Assembly: GCA_021737275.1 (NCBI GenBank)
Contig: JAIPEE010000005.1
Span: forward strand, 62,001-126,000
Direction of reading: 5' to 3'
Length of the DNA: 64,000 nucleotides
Source of the DNA: Desulfobacterales bacterium
GTDB lineage: Bacteria > Desulfobacterota > Desulfobacteria > Desulfobacterales > JAIPEE01
Shown one piece after another: positions 17,187 through 25,707 of this stretch. The notes below the pieces were generated by a model that saw nothing but the letters and a program-made list of their open reading frames with translations, was not told the DNA's origin and made no database searches. Each line of letters starts with the position of its first letter. Position 1 is the stretch's first letter. The translations under genes and the position numbers were made by a program.

Positions 17187-17288
17187 CCAAACCACATCAC
17201 ATCAGACTATTTTCTATAAATGCCCGCGCAGTATGAGCACAATAGCGTCAGACACTTTCGTTTATTTTAAACTTTAGCCACTTTCTTT

Positions 17289-19343
17289 TTAACGTTTCAT
17301 ATTAATAACGTCAGCCAGCATCTGGTCAACAACCGTAATGGTTTTCGAGTTAGCCTGGAAACCACGCTGGGTGGTAATCATTCTTACAAACTCGGCGGCA
17401 ACATCCACATTGGACTGTTCCAGGGAGTTGGGTGAAATCGTACCGGTACCACCCTCGCCCGGGATATTGGTTGTCGGTTGGCCACTGTCCAGTGTTTCAG
17501 CAAAGAGGCTGCCACCCAGTTTTTTCAAACCGTTGTTATTTACAAATTTAGCTAGAGCTACGCGATAAAGCGGTGTAAGCTGACCATTGGAGTAGTTACC
17601 GGTAATTATACCGTCTGTACTTACATCCACGCTCTGGAGATCACCAGGTCCGAAACCGTCGGATGACTGGAAGATGGTACTGGAAGATCTGGCAAACTGA
17701 GTAGTGGTTAGTGTTTCAGGAACAAACTGTGTACCATCCCAGCGACTTCCTAAATTTAACTCAATGGGTAGAACAGTTGTGCCGCCATCGACACCTTGAA
17801 AATCGACCAAAAATTCAAAGTAGCCATTATTAGAAATATCAGAGTTAGTTAACTGGTTCCAGGATGTGGAACCTTCGATATCAAAATCAATCTCTGCCGC
17901 ATCACCATTATTAATAGCATCTGTAAAGTCATACTGAAACTCAGCAATACCATCTCCATCAAGATCAACACCTATGGATGTATTATCAGCGGCAGCAATC
18001 AGAGCAACATTGTCATATACACCATCATCTATTCCCCCTGCTCCTGCCGGAGTCAGCGACCAGCCACCATCCGAGATAGCCCCTGTGCCACCGTCATTGG
18101 TCAGAGTAAGGCCGGCAAAGTCCCGTGTCAAGCCAGTATAATCATTAACCGTTAATGTTGAATTATCTATTGCAGCACCATCGTAAGTTGAGTTAACTAT
18201 TCGCTGATTTTGAACATTTATGGCTGTTGGGTCATTAATATCAAACTCGAAAGTATAACCTGCACTTATAGAATCTGTCAGAGTAACCGTCATGTCTGTC
18301 TCAGTATCTCCATTCAGATCAATATCAATACTATTCAAACCACTACCCGTTATTGCTGCTGCTGCGTATGAACCATCAGGGGGATTAGTAAGAGCCCAGG
18401 TGGTACCGTTATATGCTAATTCAAATCCATACCCATTTTCAGTAACGGCATCCATATTAGTAACATCAAAATTAGTATTATATACACCTGCACTTCCATT
18501 AATATTTCCAACAACTCCGGTAAAAAGGCTCATATCTAGATCATTAACATTACCACTGTCATTAAATGAAACCGTACCACGTGCAAGTAGGCCAGCACCG
18601 GATGTATCAGCTACAGTTGTCCTTAAATCCTCTTCCGGGGCTGTCGTAATCATATATTCCCAGTTTGATCCTTCCAGCCGGTCATAATAGATTGTAATAT
18701 CATGTAGTCCACCTACAGAGTCATAAACCCTTACCGTAGTCTGGTACTCATAGTTTGCTGACTCAATGGGCGTTGTCTCGGTTCCGTCCCAGACATTTGT
18801 TACCCATTGTGTTGTGCTCAACACATCTGCATCAAGATTGGAAACGACAGTCAATCTGGACGTTGCTTCCGGATCAGAACTGAAAGAGACCAGTTCAATG
18901 TTTCCTACAGCGCCGACATTGTCGCCCGTTTCACCGTCAAGGGCCCACCCCTGTGTAATCAACCCTTCAGGATTGGTAAGGAAACCGTCTTCATCAAACC
19001 GGAAGTTACCGGCACGGGTGTAGAAAATATTTTCCACATTGTTCGGGTCTGACACCATAAAGAAACCCTCACCGCCAATGGCAAGATCAGTCGTATTTCC
19101 GGTGGTTTCAAATGAACCCTGACCAAATTCAAAGGAGATATCACCCAAAGCCGTACCACGGCCAACCTGTCCGGTTCCGGACTGGGTCGCAATGGACTGG
19201 CTCAGCAGATCCTGGAAAGTAAAACTGCTGGCCTTAAAACCGACGGTGTTAACATTGGCAATGTTGTCGCCGATAACCTGCATTGCATTACCCAGGTTGG
19301 TCAGACCGCTAATACCTGAAAATAATGAACTTGAAAGTGACAT
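17289..19343 (-). CDS. flgE: Flagellar hook protein FlgE, long form
   Basis: A 684-residue hook subunit; E. coli FlgE is about 400. The N-terminal D0/D1 region (LFSGISGLTNLGNAMQVIGD, then NVNTVGFKASSFTFQDLL) and the C-terminal helix (NVDVAAEFVRMITTQRGFQ, then VVDQMLADVIN) are canonical. The extra length lies in the surface-exposed middle. Two related segments are seen there, about residues 306-369 and 424-489, each containing a WxLT start, a DxDxxGD loop (DIDLNGDTETD, GVDLDGDGIAEF) and an F[ED]FDI end. The loops resemble Ca2+-binding DxDxDG loops. It is last in fliK-flgD-flgE, before a strong terminator. Confidence 0.95.
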   Translation of the reverse strand: MSLSSSLFSGISGLTNLGNAMQVIGDNIANVNTVGFKASSFTFQDLLSQSIATQSGTGQVGRGTALGDISFEFGQGSFETTGNTTDLAIGGEGFFMVSDPNNVENIFYTRAGNFRFDEDGFLTNPEGLITQGWALDGETGDNVGAVGNIELVSFSSDPEATSRLTVVSNLDADVLSTTQWVTNVWDGTETTPIESANYEYQTTVRVYDSVGGLHDITIYYDRLEGSNWEYMITTAPEEDLRTTVADTSGAGLLARGTVSFNDSGNVNDLDMSLFTGVVGNINGSAGVYNTNFDVTNMDAVTENGYGFELAYNGTTWALTNPPDGSYAAAAITGSGLNSIDIDLNGDTETDMTVTLTDSISAGYTFEFDINDPTAINVQNQRIVNSTYDGAAIDNSTLTVNDYTGLTRDFAGLTLTNDGGTGAISDGGWSLTPAGAGGIDDGVYDNVALIAAADNTSIGVDLDGDGIAEFQYDFTDAINNGDAAEIDFDIEGSTSWNQLTNSDISNNGYFEFLVDFQGVDGGTTVLPIELNLGSRWDGTQFVPETLTTTQFARSSSTIFQSSDGFGPGDLQSVDVSTDGIITGNYSNGQLTPLYRVALAKFVNNNGLKKLGGSLFAETLDSGQPTTNIPGEGGTGTISPNSLEQSNVDVAAEFVRMITTQRGFQANSKTITVVDQMLADVINMKR

Positions 19344-19410
19344 AATATGACTCCTTTTTTATTATTGATGGATACGGTGTGGTTTCCCACCAAATATCTT
19401 TTTTTACTTT

Positions 19411-20106
19411 TTATGCGTCTTCATCTTCTTCCGGCATACGGACTTCAGTTACTGTAGAAGGGTCAACCAGCTTTCCGTCTACAATCAGATATGATTTTCC
19501 GCCATTTACAGTTACACCGGATACGGTTCCCGCAAGCGCTGTGTCGACCGGTACGTACCAGCCCTTGTCATTGGCAGCACTGGCGTCGAAATAGTATGAA
19601 CCGTCACCGACCTGTTCACCGGACATGTTCCGGCCGTTCCAGTTTATCGAATGGCTACCGGCATCAAGTGTTCCGGGATAGATATGGGCAACCGTATTGC
19701 CGAAAGAGTCATAAACATTTACTGTAACCTCGGCCGGTTCATCTATTGTTAAAAATCCGCCGGATGCAATACCGTTTTTAACGGAAAAGACACTATCGCT
19801 GCTGAAAATCTCCTTACCGATATAATCGATAAGGTTCTCTTCATTACCACCACCCAGCGTCGTATTAATGGCATCGAGTTTGTCATTGATGTTGAACATC
19901 TGCTCAAGACTGGAAAACTGTGCAAGCTGGGCTGTAAAGTCAGTACCATCCATGGGGTTAAGCGGATCCTGGTTTTGAAGCTGGGCAACGAGCATGGTTA
20001 AAAATGCATCCCGGCCAAAAGGATCCTCTTCTGCAACCTTTTCAACATATCCGCCGCTAATTTTATCAAGACTCGGGTTGTATGTACTTACACTATTTAC
20101 TGACAT
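19411..20106 (-). CDS. flgD: Hook cap / hook assembly scaffold FlgD
   Basis: A 231-residue protein. The N-terminal conserved region (about 25-80) reads DAFLTMLVAQLQNQDPLNP then TDFTAQLAQFSSLEQM, the family signature. The C-terminal part (about 100-220) holds the FLG-type beta domains (TVNVYDSFGNTVAHIYPG, then HSINWNGRNMSGEQVGDG). FlgD caps the growing hook and is later lost. It lies 30 bp after fliK and 67 bp before flgE, as usual. Confidence 0.95.
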   Translation of the reverse strand: MSVNSVSTYNPSLDKISGGYVEKVAEEDPFGRDAFLTMLVAQLQNQDPLNPMDGTDFTAQLAQFSSLEQMFNINDKLDAINTTLGGGNEENLIDYIGKEIFSSDSVFSVKNGIASGGFLTIDEPAEVTVNVYDSFGNTVAHIYPGTLDAGSHSINWNGRNMSGEQVGDGSYYFDASAANDKGWYVPVDTALAGTVSGVTVNGGKSYLIVDGKLVDPSTVTEVRMPEEDEDA

Positions 20107-20136
20107 GGCTTTATCCTCTTTATTCCTGTTATTGCG

Positions 20137-22032
20137 TTAAGCGACAAGATGGACCCGTCCGTCATCTGTCTCTGTCTCTTCAGAAACTTCTGCGATCTGA
20201 TTTGCATCCTGTCCATGCATGGCAAGACCATTTCGTTTACGACCTTTACCGCTTTCCTGACCGTTTTCCCTGGCATTAGCCATGGTTTGATTAAAATCCT
20301 GAGAAATCTGAACATCCACCTTTTCAAGACGGATGCCCTGCTCTGCAAATGTATGTTTCAGATCAACCGTATGAGAAAGGATAATCTCTTTTGCGGTCTG
20401 ATTCTCTGCAAAAATATGAACCTTGAGGGTACCGCCGCTGTTATCCACATTCATCTGAATACGGCCAAGGTGTGGCGGATTAAGCTTAAGACTTATTTCA
20501 CTTTCCCCTTTCTGCATGGAAAGGAAAAGCTGTCTGCTGACCTGATTCATTACATAGTTCGGAAGCGGCCGTGGTGGTGCCTTTGGTTCGGAAACGCTTT
20601 CGGATCTTGCAAATACTTTTGAATGGCTTTCAAAAGAGATAACTTCCGATTCAATACGGCCCGCCTCACCTGACCTTAAGTTTTTCTCTTCTCCGTTTTG
20701 GGTACGCTGTCCGCTCATGGCTTTCAGCATTGCCATTTCTCTGGAAGTACCGAATGTGCCGGCATTCGGGTTTTTCGATCCTGCATTTTCACCAAAGGCG
20801 TTTTTTGCTTCGCCGTTTACAAACCGGCTGTTCAGTTTTACCATCAGAAGCCTGTCTGAGTTTTTGCCTTCAGGTCCGGAACTGTTTTCAGAAAAAGCTT
20901 CCAGGTTTACCGGTTGGGTCTGTTTTGAATTGTTCAGCTGCTGCAAACGGGCAAAAAGTTCACCAACCTTGAACCCGCCGCGATCTTTCTGCTCAAGTGA
21001 TTCAATAAGATTGGCGATCTGCTTTTCATCATATCCGGCATCTACCAGAAACTGCTGCAGCAGCACTTTGGCATTACCATCCGTCACCTTGCCATCCTGA
21101 GAAATACCTTCAGCCATAAGCTGGGCCTTGATCTGGTTTAAAAATGCCTGATGTTTTTCAGATCCGGTGTTTTCAACATTGAAGCCCTCTATAAGATTAT
21201 CAAAGGCATTGGAAAGTTTAAGCCCTGAAGTAAAGTCGGTCGCTTTGCCCGCTTTAAGCTCATCCAGAGCAGCAATCAGTGTTTCAAGTGTAACAGGCCC
21301 TTTGTCATCTGATTTATCTGCCAGGCCCATCCGGTTCATCATCTGGAGGGCATGTTTCAAACCGGCTTCATCCATTGAATTAATCAGATATTCAGGTGAT
21401 GCCGAAGCAACATTTTTTAAACCATCAATAAGCCGGGTAAGGCTGATGCCCTGGTCCTCAATTGTAGAATTAGAAACAATCTTGCTGATCTCTTCCGGCG
21501 GCAGGCCAAGCTGAGATAAAAGTGATTCAACAAATGGAATATTTGAGATAGGAATCAGATCTTCTTCTGAATGTAGTGTTTGGCCCTTGAGCTCTGATAT
21601 TTTTGAAAAAAGATCCGACATACGGATTTTTCCATCTTTTGCACCGGCTTTCAGATCTTCAAGAAGCTCTTCAACACCGGCCTTTCCAAAACCGGATTTG
21701 ACCAGAAACTTGCCTAATTTATCCAGGGACTGTTTATCTGTGGAGAGATTTTCAAGCGGCTCACCGTTACCCAGCAACCGTTTCTTTAAATGTTCAAGCG
21801 CATCGGAGCCATTTTTAAGATTTAACCGCTCAGCGCCCTTTTCACGTTGAATATTTATCTTCTGTCCGTTATTCATGCCCGGCAACTCTTTTCCCAACCC
21901 GGTGGCATTTACTGCCTGGGTGAGAAAATGCCGGAATGTGCCTTTCTGGTTTCCCTGACCCGGGGAGATATTCATTCCTGAGACAGCAGGGAGGTTCAGC
22001 ATATTGTCTAATTGAATAAATTGGACATTCAT
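20137..22032 (-). CDS. fliK: Flagellar hook-length control protein FliK
   Basis: A 631-residue secreted molecular ruler. The long N-terminal and middle region (1-490) is low in conservation and rich in Leu, Lys, Glu and Gly, as in other FliK proteins. The C-terminal switch domain (about 500-590) has the Flg_hook pattern: SEISLKLNPPHLGRIQMNV, then a region near TLKVHIFAENQTAKEIIL and LKHTFAEQGIRLEKVDV. It measures hook length and triggers FlhB substrate switching. It is first in the operon, about 70 bp downstream of the predicted sigma-54 start. Length is above the E. coli value (about 405). Confidence 0.9.
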   Translation of the reverse strand: MNVQFIQLDNMLNLPAVSGMNISPGQGNQKGTFRHFLTQAVNATGLGKELPGMNNGQKINIQREKGAERLNLKNGSDALEHLKKRLLGNGEPLENLSTDKQSLDKLGKFLVKSGFGKAGVEELLEDLKAGAKDGKIRMSDLFSKISELKGQTLHSEEDLIPISNIPFVESLLSQLGLPPEEISKIVSNSTIEDQGISLTRLIDGLKNVASASPEYLINSMDEAGLKHALQMMNRMGLADKSDDKGPVTLETLIAALDELKAGKATDFTSGLKLSNAFDNLIEGFNVENTGSEKHQAFLNQIKAQLMAEGISQDGKVTDGNAKVLLQQFLVDAGYDEKQIANLIESLEQKDRGGFKVGELFARLQQLNNSKQTQPVNLEAFSENSSGPEGKNSDRLLMVKLNSRFVNGEAKNAFGENAGSKNPNAGTFGTSREMAMLKAMSGQRTQNGEEKNLRSGEAGRIESEVISFESHSKVFARSESVSEPKAPPRPLPNYVMNQVSRQLFLSMQKGESEISLKLNPPHLGRIQMNVDNSGGTLKVHIFAENQTAKEIILSHTVDLKHTFAEQGIRLEKVDVQISQDFNQTMANARENGQESGKGRKRNGLAMHGQDANQIAEVSEETETDDGRVHLVA

Positions 22033-22111
22033 TAACGGCTCTTTTGCTCTTTTTTAGATATTAAGTGCATTTTTCCGCATATAAAAAATATATTGCGTTG
22101 TAATGACTTTG

Positions 22112-22127
22112 AGCAATGAACGTGCCG
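22112..22127 (-). promoter_or_regulatory. Sigma-54 promoter of fliK-flgD-flgE
   Basis: On the minus strand CGGCACGTTCATTGCT matches the consensus closely (GGCACG-N4-TTGCT), with GG and GC 10 nt apart. It is about 80 bp upstream of fliK. Confidence 0.8.
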
Positions 22128-22403
22128 GCTTTTATTTTATATTATTTTATTTAATTATATCAGCATGTTAATTTTAAATAAACAACTAAAGAGTGATAGT
22201 TTACAGGTGGAAATAAAATGAAATTTTTGCCTTAAACGGGAATCAGGGTGGAAAATATTTCCTGATTTGAACGGGTAGGTTATTTTCGGCAGGATGATTT
22301 AAAAACTTTAGGATTATTTTAATTAAAACATATCGACCTCAATATATCATCCTTGCAGGACTGAAAATGGTATTTTGTTCCCCGCCGGAAAGAACAAAAG
22401 GAA

Positions 22404-22427
22404 TAAAAAAATCCCGCTTTCGCGGGA
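22404..22427 (-). terminator. Rho-independent terminator after the motE-like gene
   Basis: On the minus strand the stem TCCCGC/GCGGGA with a GAAA tetraloop is followed directly by seven T. It lies about 115 bp after the stop at 22541 and ends the flgB-to-motE transcript. Confidence 0.8.
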
Positions 22428-22466
22428 ATATTTTCCTGGCTGCAAAAAACACGGTTTTTATTTTCT

Positions 22467-22535
22467 CTTCACTCTTTTACACCTGACACTTCACTTATCT
22501 TTTCCCTCGGTACTCATCGCTCTGCACTCAGTACT
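22467..22535. repeat. Degenerate ACTC-type simple repeat
   Basis: Words such as CTTCACTCTT, ACACCTGACACTTCACTT and GGTACTCATCGCTC then TGCACTCAGTAC recur with no exact period. It lies between the motE-like stop and its terminator. Confidence 0.4.
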
Positions 22536-22540
22536 TTTCT

Positions 22541-23203
22541 TTATTTCCCGTTAATCCTTGCAAGCTCTTCACTAATATTGGCGGCTTTGTTTCTTTCTAC
22601 ATATGAAAGAATAGCACCGATCTCTTCACCCTTCATCCGGACAAAGAGTTTTAAAATGACATCCATATCCAGTTTATCAATGAGTTCAGCCGCTGTTTTG
22701 GGCTTCATACTGGTATAGACTTTAACCAGGTGTTTGATCTTGGCCTCTTCCGTTTCACGCCTGAGTCTTTCGGCTTCTGTTGCCTGAAGCGCTTTGGTTT
22801 TAAGGCCCTCATCAATTCCAATTTGAATGGATGCCAGCTCATCTATCTGTTTACTGATCTCTTTTTTGAGCATCTCAAGCTGCTCTCTCTCTTTTGCAAG
22901 CTCAGCTTCTTCTTTTTTAAGACGTCTTTTTTCATCTTCAATTCTGTTAATAACCCGCTGCAGATCTTCAGGTGTAACAATATCCTGCTCATCAAAAGGA
23001 GCCTCTTTAATCTGTTCCCCTTCTTCACCTTGTTTTTTATTAGTATTTTCAGTAGTTATTTCCTCAGCAACAGCAACCGCATCATTCATCAAAAAGCCGA
23101 AAACATTTACATCACCCGTCAAATAAAGAATCGCAATAATAATTTTGGTGGATAACACCCCAATCAGCAAAATTTTCAGAATTGAGCTCTTTTTTAAACT
23201 CAT
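22541..23203 (-). CDS. MotE-like flagellar protein with MgtE N-terminal fold
   Basis: A 220-residue protein with one N-terminal membrane helix (about 9-28). An acidic linker leads to a long coiled coil (about 75-155, rich in Lys and Glu), then a small helical domain (about 160-215; VKVYTSMKPKTAAELIDKLD then VILKLFVRMKGEEIGAIL). That last pattern is the MgtE N-terminal superhelix, also related to FliG repeats. Proteins of this layout follow fliJ in many flagellar clusters and are called MotE after the rhizobial protein, a periplasmic chaperone for MotC. Whether this one is periplasmic or cytoplasmic is unclear. It overlaps fliJ by 4 bp. Confidence 0.8.
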   Translation of the reverse strand: MSLKKSSILKILLIGVLSTKIIIAILYLTGDVNVFGFLMNDAVAVAEEITTENTNKKQGEEGEQIKEAPFDEQDIVTPEDLQRVINRIEDEKRRLKKEEAELAKEREQLEMLKKEISKQIDELASIQIGIDEGLKTKALQATEAERLRRETEEAKIKHLVKVYTSMKPKTAAELIDKLDMDVILKLFVRMKGEEIGAILSYVERNKAANISEELARINGK

Positions 23204-23649
23204 GAAATTAATTTCCTCGCTTCACGCAGTATAATTGTATCGTCTGATTCCTTTTGGAGAAATTTGAGCATTTCATCATAATACTCTTCTTTTTTTCGCT
23301 CCTTAAGCTTATCCAGTACTTTTCTGTCTATCGAGCGTTTTACCAGGTCTTTTTGTTTTTTGATAAGTTTATGCTCCAGCCTTTCACGATTTTCCTTTTC
23401 TGAAGCCAGACTTGAGGTGACACCTTTTAAGTAGTCTGAGTATGCTTTTAACCGGGTTGCAGAAACACCTTCATCCATTTCATCAACCAGCGCATGGGCC
23501 TTTTTTTCCAGTTCACGTTCATGGGCATTTATCCGGCTTTCAGATTCAAGAATCTCCACCCGCACTTTAGCAACCTCAAGTTTTGCCTTTTTTTCGAAAA
23601 AAGTCCTCAGCCGCAAAACAGGCTCTATTTTAAACTGGAATCGTTTCAT
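23200..23649 (-). CDS. fliJ: Flagellar export chaperone/stalk FliJ
   Basis: A 149-residue, almost wholly helical and highly charged protein forming an antiparallel coiled coil. The N-terminus FQFKIEPVLRLRTFFEKKAK is the typical FliJ signature. FliJ sits in the centre of the FliI hexamer like the gamma subunit of F-ATPase and connects to FlhA. It lies 4 bp after fliI and overlaps the motE-like gene by 4 bp. Confidence 0.9.
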   Translation of the reverse strand: MKRFQFKIEPVLRLRTFFEKKAKLEVAKVRVEILESESRINAHERELEKKAHALVDEMDEGVSATRLKAYSDYLKGVTSSLASEKENRERLEHKLIKKQKDLVKRSIDRKVLDKLKERKKEEYYDEMLKFLQKESDDTIILREARKLIS

Positions 23650-23653
23650 CTGA

Positions 23654-24973
23654 TTATTTAAAAATATCCTTCAACAGGTTAAGTCCCATATTATAGGGTA
23701 CGCTTTTTTCTATGGCCTGACGCAACAGTTCATTAATTTTCGGCATTACCTTTATTGCGCCATCAACCTTTGGGTCGGAACCGCTGACATAAGCACCGAT
23801 GGTAATCATATCTTCTGCATCTGCATATGTCGCCATGGCATCAATCGTCTTTTCACGAAGAGCGATGTGTTCCGGTTTGGTTACATCACGCATAACCCTG
23901 CTGATACTCTGCAGCACATCAACCGAGGGATAGTGTCCCTTATTTGCCAGTTTTCTTGAAAGTACAATATGCCCGTCGACAATTGAGCGAACGGTATCAG
24001 CCACCGGATCATTGAGGTCATCACCTTCCACAAGCACGGTATATATCCCGGTGATACTGCCCTTGCCCTGCACATAACCGGCTCTTTCCAGTAAAACAGG
24101 TATCTGTGCAAAAAATGATGGCGTATATCCACGGCTGGTCGGCGGTTCACCTGCAGCAAGGCCCACATCCCTTGAAGACATCGCAAAACGGGTAATGGAA
24201 TCCATAATCAGTAAAACGTTTTTACCCTGATCCCTGAAATATTCAGCCAGTGCGGTTGAGAGATAGGCGCCACGCATTCTGACCAGTGGCGGAGAATCTG
24301 AAGTTGCCGCAACAACCAGTGCTTTTTTCATACCTTCCGGACCAAGATTATGCATGACAAATTCAGCCACCTCGCGGCCACGCTCGCCAATGAGCCCGAT
24401 TACAGTAACATCTGCCGTTGTATGCCGTGCCATCATACCCATCAAAACACTTTTTCCCACACCGGAACCGGACATAATGGCTACCCGCTGGCCACGGCCC
24501 AGGGTTACCATCGTATTGATGCTTGAAATACCGACATCAACCATCTCACGAATAGGTTTTCTCTGCATGGGGTTAATCGGTACGCCATAAAGCGGATACT
24601 GGGCTGATGGTTTTATCGGACCCTTTTCATCAAGTGGTCGCCCCATACCATCAATCACCCTGCCCAGGAACGCATCGCCCACAGCCACCTGCGGGCTGCT
24701 ATCCACCAGTATAATTCGACTGCCCGGCCTTATGCCGCGTGTATCCCCAAACGGCATCAGCAAAACCGTATCATCATGAAACCCGACCGCTTCTGCCATG
24801 ATGTTTTCACCACGATCATTTTCAATAACACAGTGGCTGCCCACACTCATACTAAGCCCTTTACCCTCAGCAATGAGACCGGTCACCTTTACGATTTTGC
24901 CTTCCAGGGTAACCGGAGAGCAATTGTCCAGCGCATCAAAATAATGATCCCATTTTATATCCGGATTAACCAT
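23654..24973 (-). CDS. fliI: Flagellum-specific ATPase FliI
   Basis: A 439-residue ATPase of the F1-beta type. The Walker A is GSGVGKS at residues 169-175, Walker B is in VLLIMDSITRFAM, and ERGREVAEF marks the catalytic Glu region. The family motifs YGVPINPMQRKPI and the C-terminal region DAEDMITIGAYVSGSDPKVD are present. It energises export by unfolding or releasing substrates with FliH and FliJ. It lies 17 bp downstream of fliH. Length is normal. Confidence 0.97.
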   Translation of the reverse strand: MVNPDIKWDHYFDALDNCSPVTLEGKIVKVTGLIAEGKGLSMSVGSHCVIENDRGENIMAEAVGFHDDTVLLMPFGDTRGIRPGSRIILVDSSPQVAVGDAFLGRVIDGMGRPLDEKGPIKPSAQYPLYGVPINPMQRKPIREMVDVGISSINTMVTLGRGQRVAIMSGSGVGKSVLMGMMARHTTADVTVIGLIGERGREVAEFVMHNLGPEGMKKALVVAATSDSPPLVRMRGAYLSTALAEYFRDQGKNVLLIMDSITRFAMSSRDVGLAAGEPPTSRGYTPSFFAQIPVLLERAGYVQGKGSITGIYTVLVEGDDLNDPVADTVRSIVDGHIVLSRKLANKGHYPSVDVLQSISRVMRDVTKPEHIALREKTIDAMATYADAEDMITIGAYVSGSDPKVDGAIKVMPKINELLRQAIEKSVPYNMGLNLLKDIFK

Positions 24974-24990
24974 AGTATTTTATAGTTTAA

Positions 24991-25707
24991 TTACTTTCCT
25001 CCATGTGCCTCAATAATACTCTGTTTCACAAGCTCCAGTCGTGACGCCAGGCTGGAATCTATTTTGCCTGAAGATGTTTCAACTTTACACCCGCCGCGGC
25101 CAACAGCGGGGTCTGATATTACTGAAACCTGTTTCAGGGTTTTTACTTTTTCAAAAAAATCACTTTTCACTGTTTCAATATATTTAAAATCTTCCGGATT
25201 AACACGGATGGTAGCCTCTGATGGCTGTGGAATCATGGTAAAAGCATTTAAAATAGCATCTTTAACCATCTCGTCATCAACCGCTGCCTTTCCGCAAACA
25301 ACCTTTTCAGCAACTTTCAGAACAAGATTTATAATCTCATTTTCATATTTCTTGACTAACTCTGCCCAAAGGCCTTCAATCTGATCCAGAACAGTCTGCA
25401 TGTTGTTAACAACCTGTTGAGCTTTCTTTTTACCTTCCTGTTCACCCTGGGCAAGGCCCTTGTCGTAAGCCTTTTTCCGTTCAGCTTCCCTTGCCTCGGC
25501 CTCCTTTTCTTCAGGAGATTTCAGTTGGGCATTAATCCCTGTGGGCTCAATATATCCTGAAAAAGATTCCCCGGGTTCAGTTTCATGTTCATAAAAAGCT
25601 GAAAAAACATTGTCCGTATCCGCTTGTGCCGGTACCTTTTTTTTGCTTTTGACCGCAGGTGCATTGCCAAAGTCCGTTGGTTGCCACTGTTCGCCCTGGT
25701 CAGACAA
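24991..25707 (-). CDS. fliH: Flagellar export ATPase regulator FliH, TTG start
   Basis: A 238-residue protein from the TTG at 25707. This start is preceded by AAGGAGG with a 6-nt gap and overlaps the fliG stop (CTTGTCTGA), a typical coupled junction. A longer reading from 25755 would overlap fliG by 56 bp without a better ribosome site. The N-terminal half is variable. A charged helix (EKEAEAREAERKKAYDKGLA, then a GEQEGKKKAQQ) and the C-terminal domain (about 130-235; VLKVAEKVVCGKA, IRVNPEDFKYI, VGRGGCKVETSSG) match FliH. It binds FliI and FliN and controls the ATPase. Confidence 0.9.
   Translation of the reverse strand: MSDQGEQWQPTDFGNAPAVKSKKKVPAQADTDNVFSAFYEHETEPGESFSGYIEPTGINAQLKSPEEKEAEAREAERKKAYDKGLAQGEQEGKKKAQQVVNNMQTVLDQIEGLWAELVKKYENEIINLVLKVAEKVVCGKAAVDDEMVKDAILNAFTMIPQPSEATIRVNPEDFKYIETVKSDFFEKVKTLKQVSVISDPAVGRGGCKVETSSGKIDSSLASRLELVKQSIIEAHGGK

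Larger units (their letters stand above)
16731..17288. other. motA-flgE intergenic region (about 558 bp)
   Basis: No gene is supported here. It holds the motA sigma-54 promoter (16828-16843), a REPIN-like inverted pair (17014-17113), half of a GATTA-type arm (GCGATTATGATTAAG, 17131-17145) and the terminator of flgE (17155-17186). Confidence 0.75.
22033..22540. other. fliK-motE intergenic region (about 508 bp)
   Basis: No gene is seen. It contains the fliK sigma-54 promoter (22112-22127), an AT-rich stretch, a Rho-independent terminator (22404-22427) for the upstream fliF-motE transcript, and a degenerate ACTC-type simple repeat (about 22467-22535). Confidence 0.7.

Noticed and set aside
17035-17277. 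Possible 80-residue plus-strand gene between motA and flgE
   Set aside because: It overlaps the REPIN-like pair and the flgE terminator, has no ribosome site and an unlikely composition.
18292-19023. Plus-strand open frames opposite flgE
   Set aside because: They are mirror images of the FlgE coding bias (Ser, Thr and Val rich) with no ribosome site.
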